Positions 35,630 to 45,800 of a stretch of DNA of 64,000 nucleotides are shown here, in pieces (position 1 is the stretch's first letter; every line of letters starts with the position of its first letter). Position numbers and translations under genes: made by a program. The notes under the pieces are model-generated. The model worked only from the letters and a program-made list of their open reading frames with translations. It was not told the origin of the DNA and searched no databases. Source of the DNA: UBA1794 sp031552405 (GTDB taxonomy: Bacteria; Bacteroidota; Bacteroidia; Bacteroidales; Bacteroidaceae); the NCBI GenBank assembly GCA_031552405.1, contig JAVBMN010000043.1:1-64000 (forward strand), in the 5' to 3' direction.

Positions 35630-38083
35630 ATGAAAAGAGCGAAATCTATCCTTCTTGCGCTTTGTTGTGCCGCATTCCCATTGTGTGGGCAGGCACAGGA
35701 CTATAAGGTGGCGGTGCCTTCACCCAATACCCGGAGACAAGATATTGTATTCGAGATGGGGACCCCTGTCAACCCTTCCGGTTCCGTGATAAACATAACC
35801 TCTACCGGTATGGTGCGCGACGGGAAACCGGTGCTACCCGTCATGGGTGAGTTCCATTATAGTCGATTCCCGAGTAGCGAATGGCGGCGAGAACTGCTCA
35901 AGATGAAAGCCGGAGGTATCAATATTGTGGCCAGTTACATCTTCTGGATTCACCACGAAGAGGAAGAGGGTGTGTATTGCTGGGACGGACAGCGCAACCT
36001 GCGTAAGTTTGTGGAAACCTGCGAAGAGGTGGGCCTGCCCATCGTGTTACGTGTAGGCCCGTGGTGCCACGGAGAGGTGCGCAACGGTGGCCTGCCCCAG
36101 TGGCTTGTGCAGAGCGGCATCCGCCTGCGCGAGAGTAATCCCGACTATCTGGCCAAGTTGCAAACCTGGTATGCCCAGATCTTCCAACAGGTAAAAGGCC
36201 TGATATGGAAAAACGGAGGTCCTGTAGTTGGTGTGCAGATAGAGAACGAGTTTCGTGGGCGTGGAGAGCATCTGATGACACTGAAAGATATGTTGCAGGA
36301 AATCGGTTTTGACGTACCTTTATATACGCGGACAGGATGGCCCAAGCTGAATACTCCGGTTACTTTTGGTGATATTATCCCCCTGTATGGCGACTATGCC
36401 GACGGCTTTTGGGATCGCACCCTTGATGAGATGCCGGGCGACTACGGGAAAAGCTACATCTTCCGCTCCTTCCGCAACTCCACTATGATAGCTACTGAGC
36501 AACTTCCCAAACAATCTGATACCGACAATCCTGATGACATGGGATATCCCTATTTTACCTGCGAACTGGGTGGTGGTATGACGCCCAGTTACCACCGTCG
36601 TATCAATATAGCCCCGATGGATGTGTATTCCATGGCTCTGGTGCGTGTCGGATCGGGCAGTAACCTGCCGGGATATTATATGTATCATGGCGGTACTAAT
36701 CCTGAGGGAAAGCTCTCAACTCTGAATGAACAACAGGCAAGCGACTTTACCTATCATAATGACCTTCCCGTGAAGTCGTATGACTTTCAGGCTCCTTTGG
36801 GCCAGTTTGGGCAGATAAATCCACAATATCACCAATTGCGCCGCCTGCATCTCTTCCTGCATGATTTTGGTGGTGAGCTGGCTGTGATGCCTCCCGTTTT
36901 CCCGGAGACTATGCAAACCGACTTCCGCGGAGACTCTCTTTTGCGTTGGGCCGTGCGCAGTGACGGGGTCAGCGGTTATGTGTTTATCAATAACTATCAC
37001 CGCCTGAAAACCCTTTCTCCCAAAGACGGAGTGCAGTTTACCCTCAGCCTCCCCGCCGGGCAACTGACTTTTCCTGAAGCCCCGCTTACCATACCTTCCG
37101 GTGCTTCCTTCTTACTGCCCTTCAATATGCGCCTTGGCAAGACTACCCTTGTATATGCCACTGCCCAACCTATGGCGAGGCTTACGGAGGGTGATCGGCA
37201 AACAGTTGTTTTTGTACGCAGCGAGGGAGTGCCTGCCGAGTTTGTCTTTGATGGGACCGGGATAGAAGTGCTTTCTTCCAAAGGGAAGTACAAAACCCGG
37301 AACGGGCAACTCTGTTTTACCAATCTTAAACCAGGGACAGACCCCGCCATTCGTCTGCGTTCTGCCTCCGGCGGATTACTTACGGTGATCTTGCTCGATG
37401 AAGCTTCTTCACTTGCCTGCTGGAAAGGGGAGTTGGCAGGTAAAGAACGACTTTTCCTTACTTCGGCCGGTCTGACCTGTCATGGTCGTACGCTGGAACT
37501 GGATGAAGATACCCACAATAAAGTATCTGTATCCATCTATCCTGCTCCCGAAATAATTCAGTATAAGAACCAGCTTGTGGAAGGAAAAAGCAATGGCCTC
37601 TTTACCCGTTACGATCTCAAACTGCCTGCATGGAAACCTGTAAAAGTGGCTCTTCGCCCTGTAAAAACTGCCGACCTTCCCCTGCGCGTCATCCAAAACG
37701 GAAAAGCTAACGTGGCTGAAATGCCTAAAGATGCTGATTTTGATCGTGCTGCCGTATGGAATGTGGTGTTGCCGCAGGATATTGACCCCACCCGGAATGT
37801 GACCCTTCGCTTCCCGTATATAGGCGATGTGGCTCGTATCTATTCTGGTGATAAGCTGTTGACCGACAACTTCTACAACGGTAAACCCCTCGATCTGAAT
37901 TTGAATCATTTCGCTTCGGCTCCCTTGTCAGAGTCGGGCTTGCAGATAAAGATTCTTCCTTTACAAAAAGAGGCCCCGATCTATCTTCCCCAGCCGGCCA
38001 AAGCTAAGTGTCCCGCTTCAGGATATACCCTCCCGAAGGTGGAAGTAATGGAACGACAGTATGTAGTGCTGGAAGCTAAATAG
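35630..38083 (+). CDS. Secreted beta-galactosidase, glycoside hydrolase family 35
   Basis: This 817-aa periplasmic enzyme has a signal peptide (MKRAKSILLALCCAAFPLCG, ending GQAQ). The GH35 barrel lies at about 40-400: MGEFHYSRFP, GGINIVASYIFW, GLPIVLRVGPWCHGEV, the acid/base block VGVQIENEF near residue 204, and the putative nucleophile Glu in FTCELGGG near 308. The C-terminal half has beta-sandwich domains. A -7-like box (TACCTTTA) lies at 35575-35582. It is not next to SusC/SusD genes, so its substrate, probably beta-linked galactose at glycan ends, is not set by context. Confidence 0.9.
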   Translation: MKRAKSILLALCCAAFPLCGQAQDYKVAVPSPNTRRQDIVFEMGTPVNPSGSVINITSTGMVRDGKPVLPVMGEFHYSRFPSSEWRRELLKMKAGGINIVASYIFWIHHEEEEGVYCWDGQRNLRKFVETCEEVGLPIVLRVGPWCHGEVRNGGLPQWLVQSGIRLRESNPDYLAKLQTWYAQIFQQVKGLIWKNGGPVVGVQIENEFRGRGEHLMTLKDMLQEIGFDVPLYTRTGWPKLNTPVTFGDIIPLYGDYADGFWDRTLDEMPGDYGKSYIFRSFRNSTMIATEQLPKQSDTDNPDDMGYPYFTCELGGGMTPSYHRRINIAPMDVYSMALVRVGSGSNLPGYYMYHGGTNPEGKLSTLNEQQASDFTYHNDLPVKSYDFQAPLGQFGQINPQYHQLRRLHLFLHDFGGELAVMPPVFPETMQTDFRGDSLLRWAVRSDGVSGYVFINNYHRLKTLSPKDGVQFTLSLPAGQLTFPEAPLTIPSGASFLLPFNMRLGKTTLVYATAQPMARLTEGDRQTVVFVRSEGVPAEFVFDGTGIEVLSSKGKYKTRNGQLCFTNLKPGTDPAIRLRSASGGLLTVILLDEASSLACWKGELAGKERLFLTSAGLTCHGRTLELDEDTHNKVSVSIYPAPEIIQYKNQLVEGKSNGLFTRYDLKLPAWKPVKVALRPVKTADLPLRVIQNGKANVAEMPKDADFDRAAVWNVVLPQDIDPTRNVTLRFPYIGDVARIYSGDKLLTDNFYNGKPLDLNLNHFASAPLSESGLQIKILPLQKEAPIYLPQPAKAKCPASGYTLPKVEVMERQYVVLEAK

Positions 38084-38169
38084 ATTTCTTATTGCGGAAA
38101 TGACCGTTTCTCACCCGGAATGTGTGAAAAACGGTCATTCCTGCATAACTGGTACTAATCATGGGGCGT

Positions 38170-38514
38170 TTATAGTGTGCGATTGAGAGCCTCTCCGGAA
38201 ACGCAGTTGTCATAGGCCCTTAAGGCTGCCTCCAGGCAACTGGCAATGCCCTTTATCCCACAAACCGTGGTGGTCATCACAATAGCCTCCTTTAGCTCTT
38301 CCCGTGTAGCCCCTGCTTTCTTTGCCATGGGTACATGCGCTGTCACTGCGCTGGTTTCCCCTTGCGATGCACGTATCGAGATATAAATCAATTGTTTCAC
38401 TTTTGGCTCCAGCGCCGGCATCTTGCTCACCGCCTGTATCAATCCGCCAAACGATTCCGCCACTTCTGGCGCTTCACTATGAAATAGCTCCATTAAACTC
38501 TGTCCTTCTGACAT
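38170..38514 (-). CDS. Carboxymuconolactone decarboxylase (CMD/AhpD-like) family protein
   Basis: This 114-aa helical protein starts at MSEGQSLMELFHSE, chosen over the upstream in-frame Met because it matches the family length. The core KQLIYISIRASQGETSA, then AKKAGATREELKEAIVMTTTVCG, is the CMD signature. The usual CxxC redox pair is missing: a Cys lies in VCGIKG and another seven residues later. A peroxidase-reductase role as in AhpD is therefore doubtful. It stands alone; the stop is about 80 nt from the GH35 stop, in convergent orientation. Confidence 0.85.
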   Translation of the reverse strand: MSEGQSLMELFHSEAPEVAESFGGLIQAVSKMPALEPKVKQLIYISIRASQGETSAVTAHVPMAKKAGATREELKEAIVMTTTVCGIKGIASCLEAALRAYDNCVSGEALNRTL

Positions 38515-38664
38515 AATTATTCTTTTGTTTATTGTTAGGAACGGGAAAAGTGAGAAAATGTTATATTTCACTTATTCGTAATAATGTTTTGGAGCGTAGA
38601 ATACTTGGACAAGGTTTCGTTTATCTTTCTTCTAATAATCGAGTGACATATAACACAATCTAAG

Positions 38665-38994
38665 CTATTCCTCTTTTATGAGACGTATGAAAGCCTCAGG
38701 CAGATTCAATAAGTCAAGATTTTGTGCATCTACTGGTACTGCTATGAGTATAGTTTGAGTAGGCGTAGCAGAGGAAGGGCATATCTCTATAGGTTTTAAA
38801 TAGATTTCGTTAATGAAATCATAATTAAGAACCAGAGAAATTCGCACCAAACGTTCCACATCAATGCTCTTACGTTTGAATATGTCATATACGGTAGTTC
38901 GATCACAATAAATCATAGCTGCAAAATCTTTGATAGTGAGTTCACTTTCCTCAAACTTCTTCTTGATAATGGAGCCAATATGTATTTCCTTCAT
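38665..38994 (-). CDS. Small HTH regulator (paralogue of the 57.2-kb gene)
   Basis: This 109-aa protein has an N-terminal helix-turn-helix (about 1-65: IHIGSIIKKKFEESELTIKD, then FAAMIYCDRTTVYDIFKRKS). The C-terminal part includes PTQTILIAVPVDAQ. The HTH is of the lambda-repressor (Xre-like) kind, judging by TVYDIFKRKSIDVERLVRIS. It is clearly homologous to the gene at 57039-57365, and the two bracket the surface-protein region on the same strand. It is a candidate local regulator of that region, but its target is unknown. Confidence 0.82.
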   Translation of the reverse strand: MKEIHIGSIIKKKFEESELTIKDFAAMIYCDRTTVYDIFKRKSIDVERLVRISLVLNYDFINEIYLKPIEICPSSATPTQTILIAVPVDAQNLDLLNLPEAFIRLIKEE

Positions 38995-39599
38995 AAAGCC
39001 TGTACGTTAATGATGTTGTATATTGTAAAATAGTGGGAAGTCAATTCTGTAAGCCATAATTACTTGTTCTTGGTACAAATAGATTATATGATTGTTTACT
39101 ACCCTGACTGAAGTATGGATTGCTTTTTTGCATTGTTTCTTTGATAATAAAAGGAGTGGGTCTAATTTTAGAAAAAGAGAATAGCAATATGGCATGACAC
39201 GGATGTCATATTGTTGAATTCTAATTATTAGGAACTCCTCATGTTAGTTAAGATGTTAAGTGATACTATACTGTGTCATATCTCTGTCTATATAGATCCT
39301 TTTCTAGCCGCTTATCTATCATCACAAAGATAAAATTCAGGATTCTTCCGATGGATCTATTTGTGTTGGTTTTTCTGACAGCTCAGTGGGAAAACTAAAC
39401 GGTTTTATTGTTGTGTTTTTATTAAATCAGAATGAGTTCGGAATGTGCCAATTCTCTGATTTGGTTTTTGGAGTATTTGTCATGCAACTGTAAATAGGCT
39501 TCCCTCCGATTCGTTAGAACGAATCGGAGGGAAGGAGAGGCTCATAGGTTTGTTCATCAGCACTTTGAGGATACAGCGCTGTGCCTGGAGAAAATACGA
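38995..39599. other. Non-coding stretch after the giant-protein operon
   Basis: These 605 bp hold the operon's hairpin at 39499-39534, a weaker inverted pair AAATCAGA/TCTGATTT near 39424-39465 followed by T residues, and a -7-like TATCTTTG on the minus strand at 39332-39325. The last could start a long-leader transcript for the HTH gene. I see no credible gene: the one short frame (39007-39195) has no signal or motif. Confidence 0.5.
39499..39534 (-). terminator. Hairpin after the surface-protein operon
   Basis: The 17-bp arms at 39499-39515 and 39518-39534 pair perfectly around a 2-base gap (core CCTCCGATTCG). It lies 66 nt beyond the stop of the 60-aa gene. There is no long T-run, so termination is likely but not certain. 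Confidence 0.7.
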
Positions 39600-39782
39600 T
39601 TATTCATCTGCTGTATCCGAGATTATTCCATCTGCTTTCCTGAAAAACATGACTCTTCCACCTATGGATGGGTTATCCTGTCCTCCTTCAGAAAGTCCAC
39701 CGTTTGAATCAACAATCATCATGCTTTCCGCCTCCAGTTCGATGGTTTCAATAGAAGGGGCTTGATACTTTATTCTTTTCAT
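39600..39782 (-). CDS. 60-aa peptide at the end of the surface-protein operon
   Basis: This small protein starts MKRIKYQAPSIETIELEAES, then a Met-rich MMIVDSNGG, a Gly-rich section (SEGGQDNPSIGGR) and an acidic end. It has no signal peptide. Bacteroidales genomes contain many short proteins of this general form (a Tyr and Pro near the start, IE.IELE.E, then Gly/Ser-rich), often next to surface or secreted proteins. This similarity is from memory and is not a named family I can cite. It lies 29 nt behind the 3000-aa gene, so it should be co-transcribed. Its function is unknown. Confidence 0.65.
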   Translation of the reverse strand: MKRIKYQAPSIETIELEAESMMIVDSNGGLSEGGQDNPSIGGRVMFFRKADGIISDTADE

Positions 39783-39811
39783 ACAATTATTTTATTCGTT
39801 TGATAAATAAT

Positions 39812-42800
39812 TTATTGCACAACCACTTTTTGTTGGTTAATGAAATACACTCCGTCAGGAAGATCACTGATTACATTTTTTCCGGCATTGAGCTTCAGGT
39901 GGGATATAGCTACTCCCATTACGTCATAAATGGTGATCTCTTCCGGAGTTTCTGCAAAAATGATCAGCCCCTCTTCAGTAGATAAGAGTAGCAACATATC
40001 ATTCTTCCCATTCTCTGAATCGGGTGAATTCAAAGACGTGGGTGAACCACTGATGATTAGTGTGTTCGGATGGGATGCACTTATCGTCGGATCGCTGTTG
40101 ATATAGGCGCGGAAAGGTAATAACTGGAAGGCATCTTGTTTCTGGAAACTTCCTCCAACCTCATTCAGCATCCACCCCTTTGTAGTGGCACCTGTATATA
40201 TACCATTGAAAGAATAGTACGTACTGCTTGAGGATACTTCATCAGGAGTAGCAGGTACCATACAGTTTGCAGCACGGAACGTGATAGACTCTCCCTGTAA
40301 GCTGTTATTGATGCCAAACGCATCACCCGGGAAGGCTATAATATAAGGCGTATTGCTCTGCATTTGTCCGTCCTCCGTACCTTGGAAATACAGTATTCCA
40401 TCATCAGAACCAATCAAAGCGCGTAGCCAGAAATGACCGTTCTGGTTTTGGGTAATAGGTCGGATCGTTCCACTTAAAGACGCATTGTAGCCAACCACGG
40501 TGAAGGGGAGTACTATTGTTTCCCAGCCTTTTGTTCCATCGGCCCATACCTCAGGAGTGCGTGTATAACTGATCTTATCAGCCGTAAATGTGGCCGGGCA
40601 GTAGAAATCACTGGCATTGGTAAGCACTACCTCGGAGGCTGCTCCATTGTGAATCACATTCCGACCAGTAATCACGCTCTCATTGCCGGAGGTGTAAATG
40701 AGACAGTTCGGGTTCAATCCATCGGTAAGAAGCTGTATGCTTATATCCGGTGAGATTGTTACATCGGTAAGATCTATGGAAGTTACCTTATTCCCATCCA
40801 AACCCTCTGTTATCTGGGTATAGTTCATCAAATCGACATCTCCGGTTACAGTAACGCTCTTATTTTCGTCACAGGTAACCTGAATAACATTAGAGGAGTG
40901 CAACAGTACGGGTTGCCCGAAAACTCCCAACACCTCTGGGCTGAAGTGAATGATATCCTGCATCTCGGTTACAAAACCATTTGTATGGTGCACCATCTTA
41001 AATAGCACTTCTTCACTTGGCAATTGTCCGTGTACAGTCAGGAACAGGTGCCCATCCACCAGCTGACTAATTCCGCGACACTCTCCGTTTACAAAGGCTG
41101 CAACGGTATATTCTGCAAGTGAATCCGGTTCCAGACCTGCTATCTGGGCAATTACCCCCATATTATCAGGATATTTACGCGTGTCGCAAGTCCAGGGTTC
41201 TGTGCCCTCTACCGAAATAAAGCGACCTGTTGGCTCAGGTATGTCAACCGCAGTAGCATTTAGCGGATAGCTGAACGACTTGGTTGATTGCGTCTTGTAC
41301 AAATACCCTTGATCAGGATGCAGGGCAGTCAGCGTTCCTTTCCAGCTTGTCCCGTCGTATATTGAGAAGGCTGTTCTTCCCATCACTACGTCGCCCGTTT
41401 CGGCTGTAAGATTAGCCAGTGCATCTTGTACGTTCATGGCATTCTCCGGCAGATATCCCATCCAGTTCCATCCTTGTGTGAAGGTCTGGGTGAGATCGGC
41501 AATCCCTTTACCATACAAGGGTAGGTTGGCAGTTCCCTGCATCTGTAACTTGTACAGGGTACCGGTCTTCATTTCTGTAAGAGTACCAGTCCATCCATGT
41601 GCAGTGGTATAAGATAATTCACCCGCATTTCCACGCATGGTGGGCAAGGAGCTTTGTATCGGTTCCAATAATATGGATGGTTGAGCCAGATTCTTGTCGT
41701 TTACCCTGACAGACATCCAGTTCCACCCCTCAGACAAGGCAATACTTTGGGATATCGAAGCTGTAAATTCTGCAGTGATGGTAGTATTCCCCTCTACCGT
41801 ATGCTTCAGGTGAGTCGCTGTTTCTATCTTCTCACCGTTCACTATCCAGCCTGTAAAGTCATACCCCTCTGCAGGGCTTGCAGCCAGATTCAACTGATCA
41901 TTATAGGAATAGGTTCCTGTTCCACCGCCAGAGATAGCGCCCATCTCTGTTTCGCAGCTAATGGTAACAGGGTACTTCTTCGGTGTGAAAACAGCTGTGA
42001 TGTTTTGCTCGCCTGTCAGCAAAAGTTCATAAGATGGTTCTAAAGACACCTCATTTCCTGCTATATTCCAGGATGTAAACTCGTATCCCTGTGTCGGAAC
42101 CGCTTGCAAGGTAACGGGTTTCTGGTAGTCATATTCTCCGGGAGCCGGAGTTATGTTGCCTGCATCAGCGGGGGTTACATTCGTACTTAGTGCAACTTTA
42201 CCGTCTTGCATCCAGTTGATCGGTTTCCCTGTCTTTCCTTTAAATCCTTCTGCGTCGGTAATATCGGCTGCCTGTACCACGAGTGTATAGTATCCGGCCG
42301 CAGAGGTATAGGGTTCCAGATTCAGGGTAAAGGTGCGGTTGTCGGTAGTAGCAGGTTGCATATTCTGCAAAGAAACAGTTTTTCCTTCTCTGGTTAATGT
42401 GATATCCTCTGCAGTGAAGGTGGCAGGATCTATAGGCTTGTTAAAACATACAATGGCAGTCTTTACAGCCGGGGCAAGTCCCTCTGATGGTATGTTTCCA
42501 TAGGATTCCACAGCCAGTACCACATCCGGAACCGGTTCAAATGTCAGCAGATAGCTCTGTGCGGAGGTACTCTCAAATGCATCTACAAAGTGAATACGTT
42601 TCTCGTATAACGGATCTTTTCCGTCGCGAAGGGTGCGATCCGTTTGCCACAGGTTGCGCTGACCTACCGCTTTTCCGCCTTCATTTCTCGTAATCGAGAT
42701 CAACTTCCGACTACCGTAAGTGGGATCGGCAGCATTGGCATAGTTCCAGCCTTCTGAGGTAGGGGTTACAGTCAGAATGTATTTGTTTGTACCGGCGGGG

Positions 42801-45800
42801 ATGAAGGTCATAGAACGAGTCACTGCCACCTCTTCCACAGTTCCGTCAGAGAGATATAACTGATCGGGCAGATCTTCCGCATCCGCAATCTCATTCACCA
42901 AGAAGCCTTTGAGAGAATTGCCGTTTTCCTGTGGTACGTCTATACTGCGTATCATTTCTTTTATGGTGGCTGTATCTATCAGGCTCAGATTCTCGTTGCC
43001 ATAGCTGGTCAGATGATTCACTGTTACGTCATAACTGGTGAAGTGCCCCAGCAGGTCACTGGTAAACCACCATTGGGCGTACGCATTGCTGTGGGCGGGG
43101 ATGGTGCCGAAGTTAGTTTCATCTTCACTCATAACCAAGGTCTTCTCTTCTCCATTCAGGGCGGAGGATACGATGCGGAAATCATTCTTCAGTCCCTTTT
43201 CGTTGACAATAATTTCCGGCTGTCGGGTAATCAAATGTAAGTTCGTAGCATCTCCATATCCCTTATTGGTAATGAGAAGAGCAAATTCAGCTTCTTCTTT
43301 GGGCTCCACTTCTTCCGTCAGAGGATCATCACCTAATACATCCCGCTGCATAAAGTAGGTCAACTCCAGATCCGGTGAAGGCTTCACGGTCATAGTTGCA
43401 GGATAGAGGTCGCGTGTAACTTTCAGCCCTGTAAAAGGATCAATATAGGACAAACTGCCTCCAAACTGGTATTGTTTAGCTTCGGTGGGTGCCGCATGTT
43501 TAGTCGGGATGAACTCTACAATAGCCACTCCGGTGGAATTAGGGGCAAGGCTCCACTCTCCCTTTGGTTCTCCAGCAAATGTGTTCAGATTATCCTTTAT
43601 GTTTATCTGGAATTCACGGGAAGTTGCTTCGTTACCAAGAGAGTCTTTCACAGTGAGGTTCAGCTTCACGTTTTGCATCGCGGTAGTTTCATTGCCGTTA
43701 AATACAGTCAATGTGCCCTCAAATGCTTGCCGGGTCATGGTCATCTCTTGTGAGAACTGAAGAGAAATAGAGGCACAAACGGAAGATGAACTGCTATTAT
43801 CCAGCTTCTTACTGGCCAGTTCCCATTCTTTCTGCAGCATTTCAGGGACACTGCTATAGTTCAAACTTTCGGCATAGCGGATGCTTTCAGCAATTATGTT
43901 CTTATACTTATTAATTGAGTCAAGATCAATAATGTTTGATGCATCATAACTTTCTCCCAAGTCCTTCTTAATCGTATTATTGATACGCTCAATAAGTGTT
44001 GTCAACGCTTCCTCTGATACACTTTCTGGTTTCTGAGTGTATAGTTCCGGGGTAATAATAATTGTACCATTACCGTCTTGGTGGTTGCCAATATAGGTGT
44101 TGATTCGACTCTTTTCTTCTGGGCTCGCCTGACTCCAATGTCCTCCTCCATAAATAGCCTCTTGCAACATGGAATTAGCGTGAATATAGTAATATGTGTG
44201 AGCTGTAACCTCTTCAATCATCAAGAATTGAGGTGTAGCAGGCTCCAGACAGGTAAAGCCCATCAGACAACTGGCAAGACCAAATGGACATCCGATTATG
44301 GGAATACAGGAAATAATATTAAGCCCACAGTTGATCCGATCTCTGGCAGAGCCAGTATTGTTGATGAAACATCCGTCCAATACTCCTGGTATACAAAGAA
44401 TAGGAGAGAAAACAGGAGGAAGCAAGCAGCTTAATACTGATGGTACGCATAGAGCCAGACTCTTTAAGTATCTTATTTCACAATAACAATCGTCAATCAC
44501 AATCGTAGGAACACCGCCTCCGCCACCAAAGCCGGTAATGTGCCCACCACCGCTACCACCACCTCTGACAGGAGAAACAGGAGGCGTTTTTTCCGGTGTA
44601 CTGGGATCGGAAATTATTCGGGGTAGTTCCGGACAATCTCCAATTAGGTAATACCGCCAGACTACTCCTTCTGATCTTTTCGGACCACACCACCAAAACC
44701 AACTGGTTTTTATTGCAACAACTGTACATGCTTTTATTAGATTAGGATTCGAAATTGGGCCGCCTGTACCAGGATCAGGGTTGCCTGTGCCAGAACCTGT
44801 ACCAGAACCTGGATCAGAACCGCCGCTATTATCCGACAATATGCGCATTCTTACCGGAATAACTGCACTTTGTTGGGGGGCTAAATTACGAATAGGGTTC
44901 TCGGATAAGATCGTAAATTCAACACCTTCAACTTCTGGTATTGCAATAGTCACATCCTGAGCAGTAATCAATCCTTTATTAATCACATAAATATTGAATA
45001 CATGATTTTTGAGTGGCAGCTCATCAGGGTAAATTGCTTCCACTACTGGTACTGGTACGTTGGTTTCATACGTAACCTTGGTAATGATCTCATACTTGTC
45101 TTCAACTGTGCTTTCTTTTACTTCATAACTGACTCCAATACCTCTTATGTTAATATTCACAGTTACTTTTGTGTCTCTCGCAGGATTCACCAAGATTTTA
45201 CCAGAAAACGACTCATGTCTGTCGGCAGTTACAGAGATCTCATAATATCCTTCCGGAATATCCTTAAGGGTGAACAAACCATTTTGATCAGTCACGCCTT
45301 GTGCTATTACTGTTTTATGAAGATCTGGGCGCGTGATTGTAACTTGGGCACCGGATAGGTGAGGGGCTTCAACAGTTTCATATGTGTATTCATCACATAC
45401 GTCTACAATCAATGTCCCTGTGGTTTCTGATACCGGTTCTATAATAAATTGCAAAGGAACAGCCGTTCCATTTTTGCAGTTGATTCCTATTGTTCCTGGT
45501 ACAGGTATATTCAAAGGAACATCTGCAGTTGGAGCAAAACGAAGTAGAACCACTGTGGAGTCATTACTTTGTAAGGAGGGCATATTCAAAGGAGTTACTG
45601 CGGTAACCCATGGAATCTGCGATGGTAAACTGAGACTGATTTCTCCGGTTTCTCCTTTTCCGGTATTGTATAGAACTAATTGATAATCCCTTACGCTACC
45701 TTTTGTCACCGTAGTATTGATGGAGTGAATATTTGTCTTTAGTTCTCCCTTCTGAGAGCGACAGTAATAATACAGTGTAAGATCCAGTGAGGCCCCTTCC

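Noticed and set aside
39007..39195. 62-aa frame ahead of the HTH gene
   Set aside because: No ribosome-binding site, domain or signal peptide, and composition typical of A/T-rich non-coding DNA.
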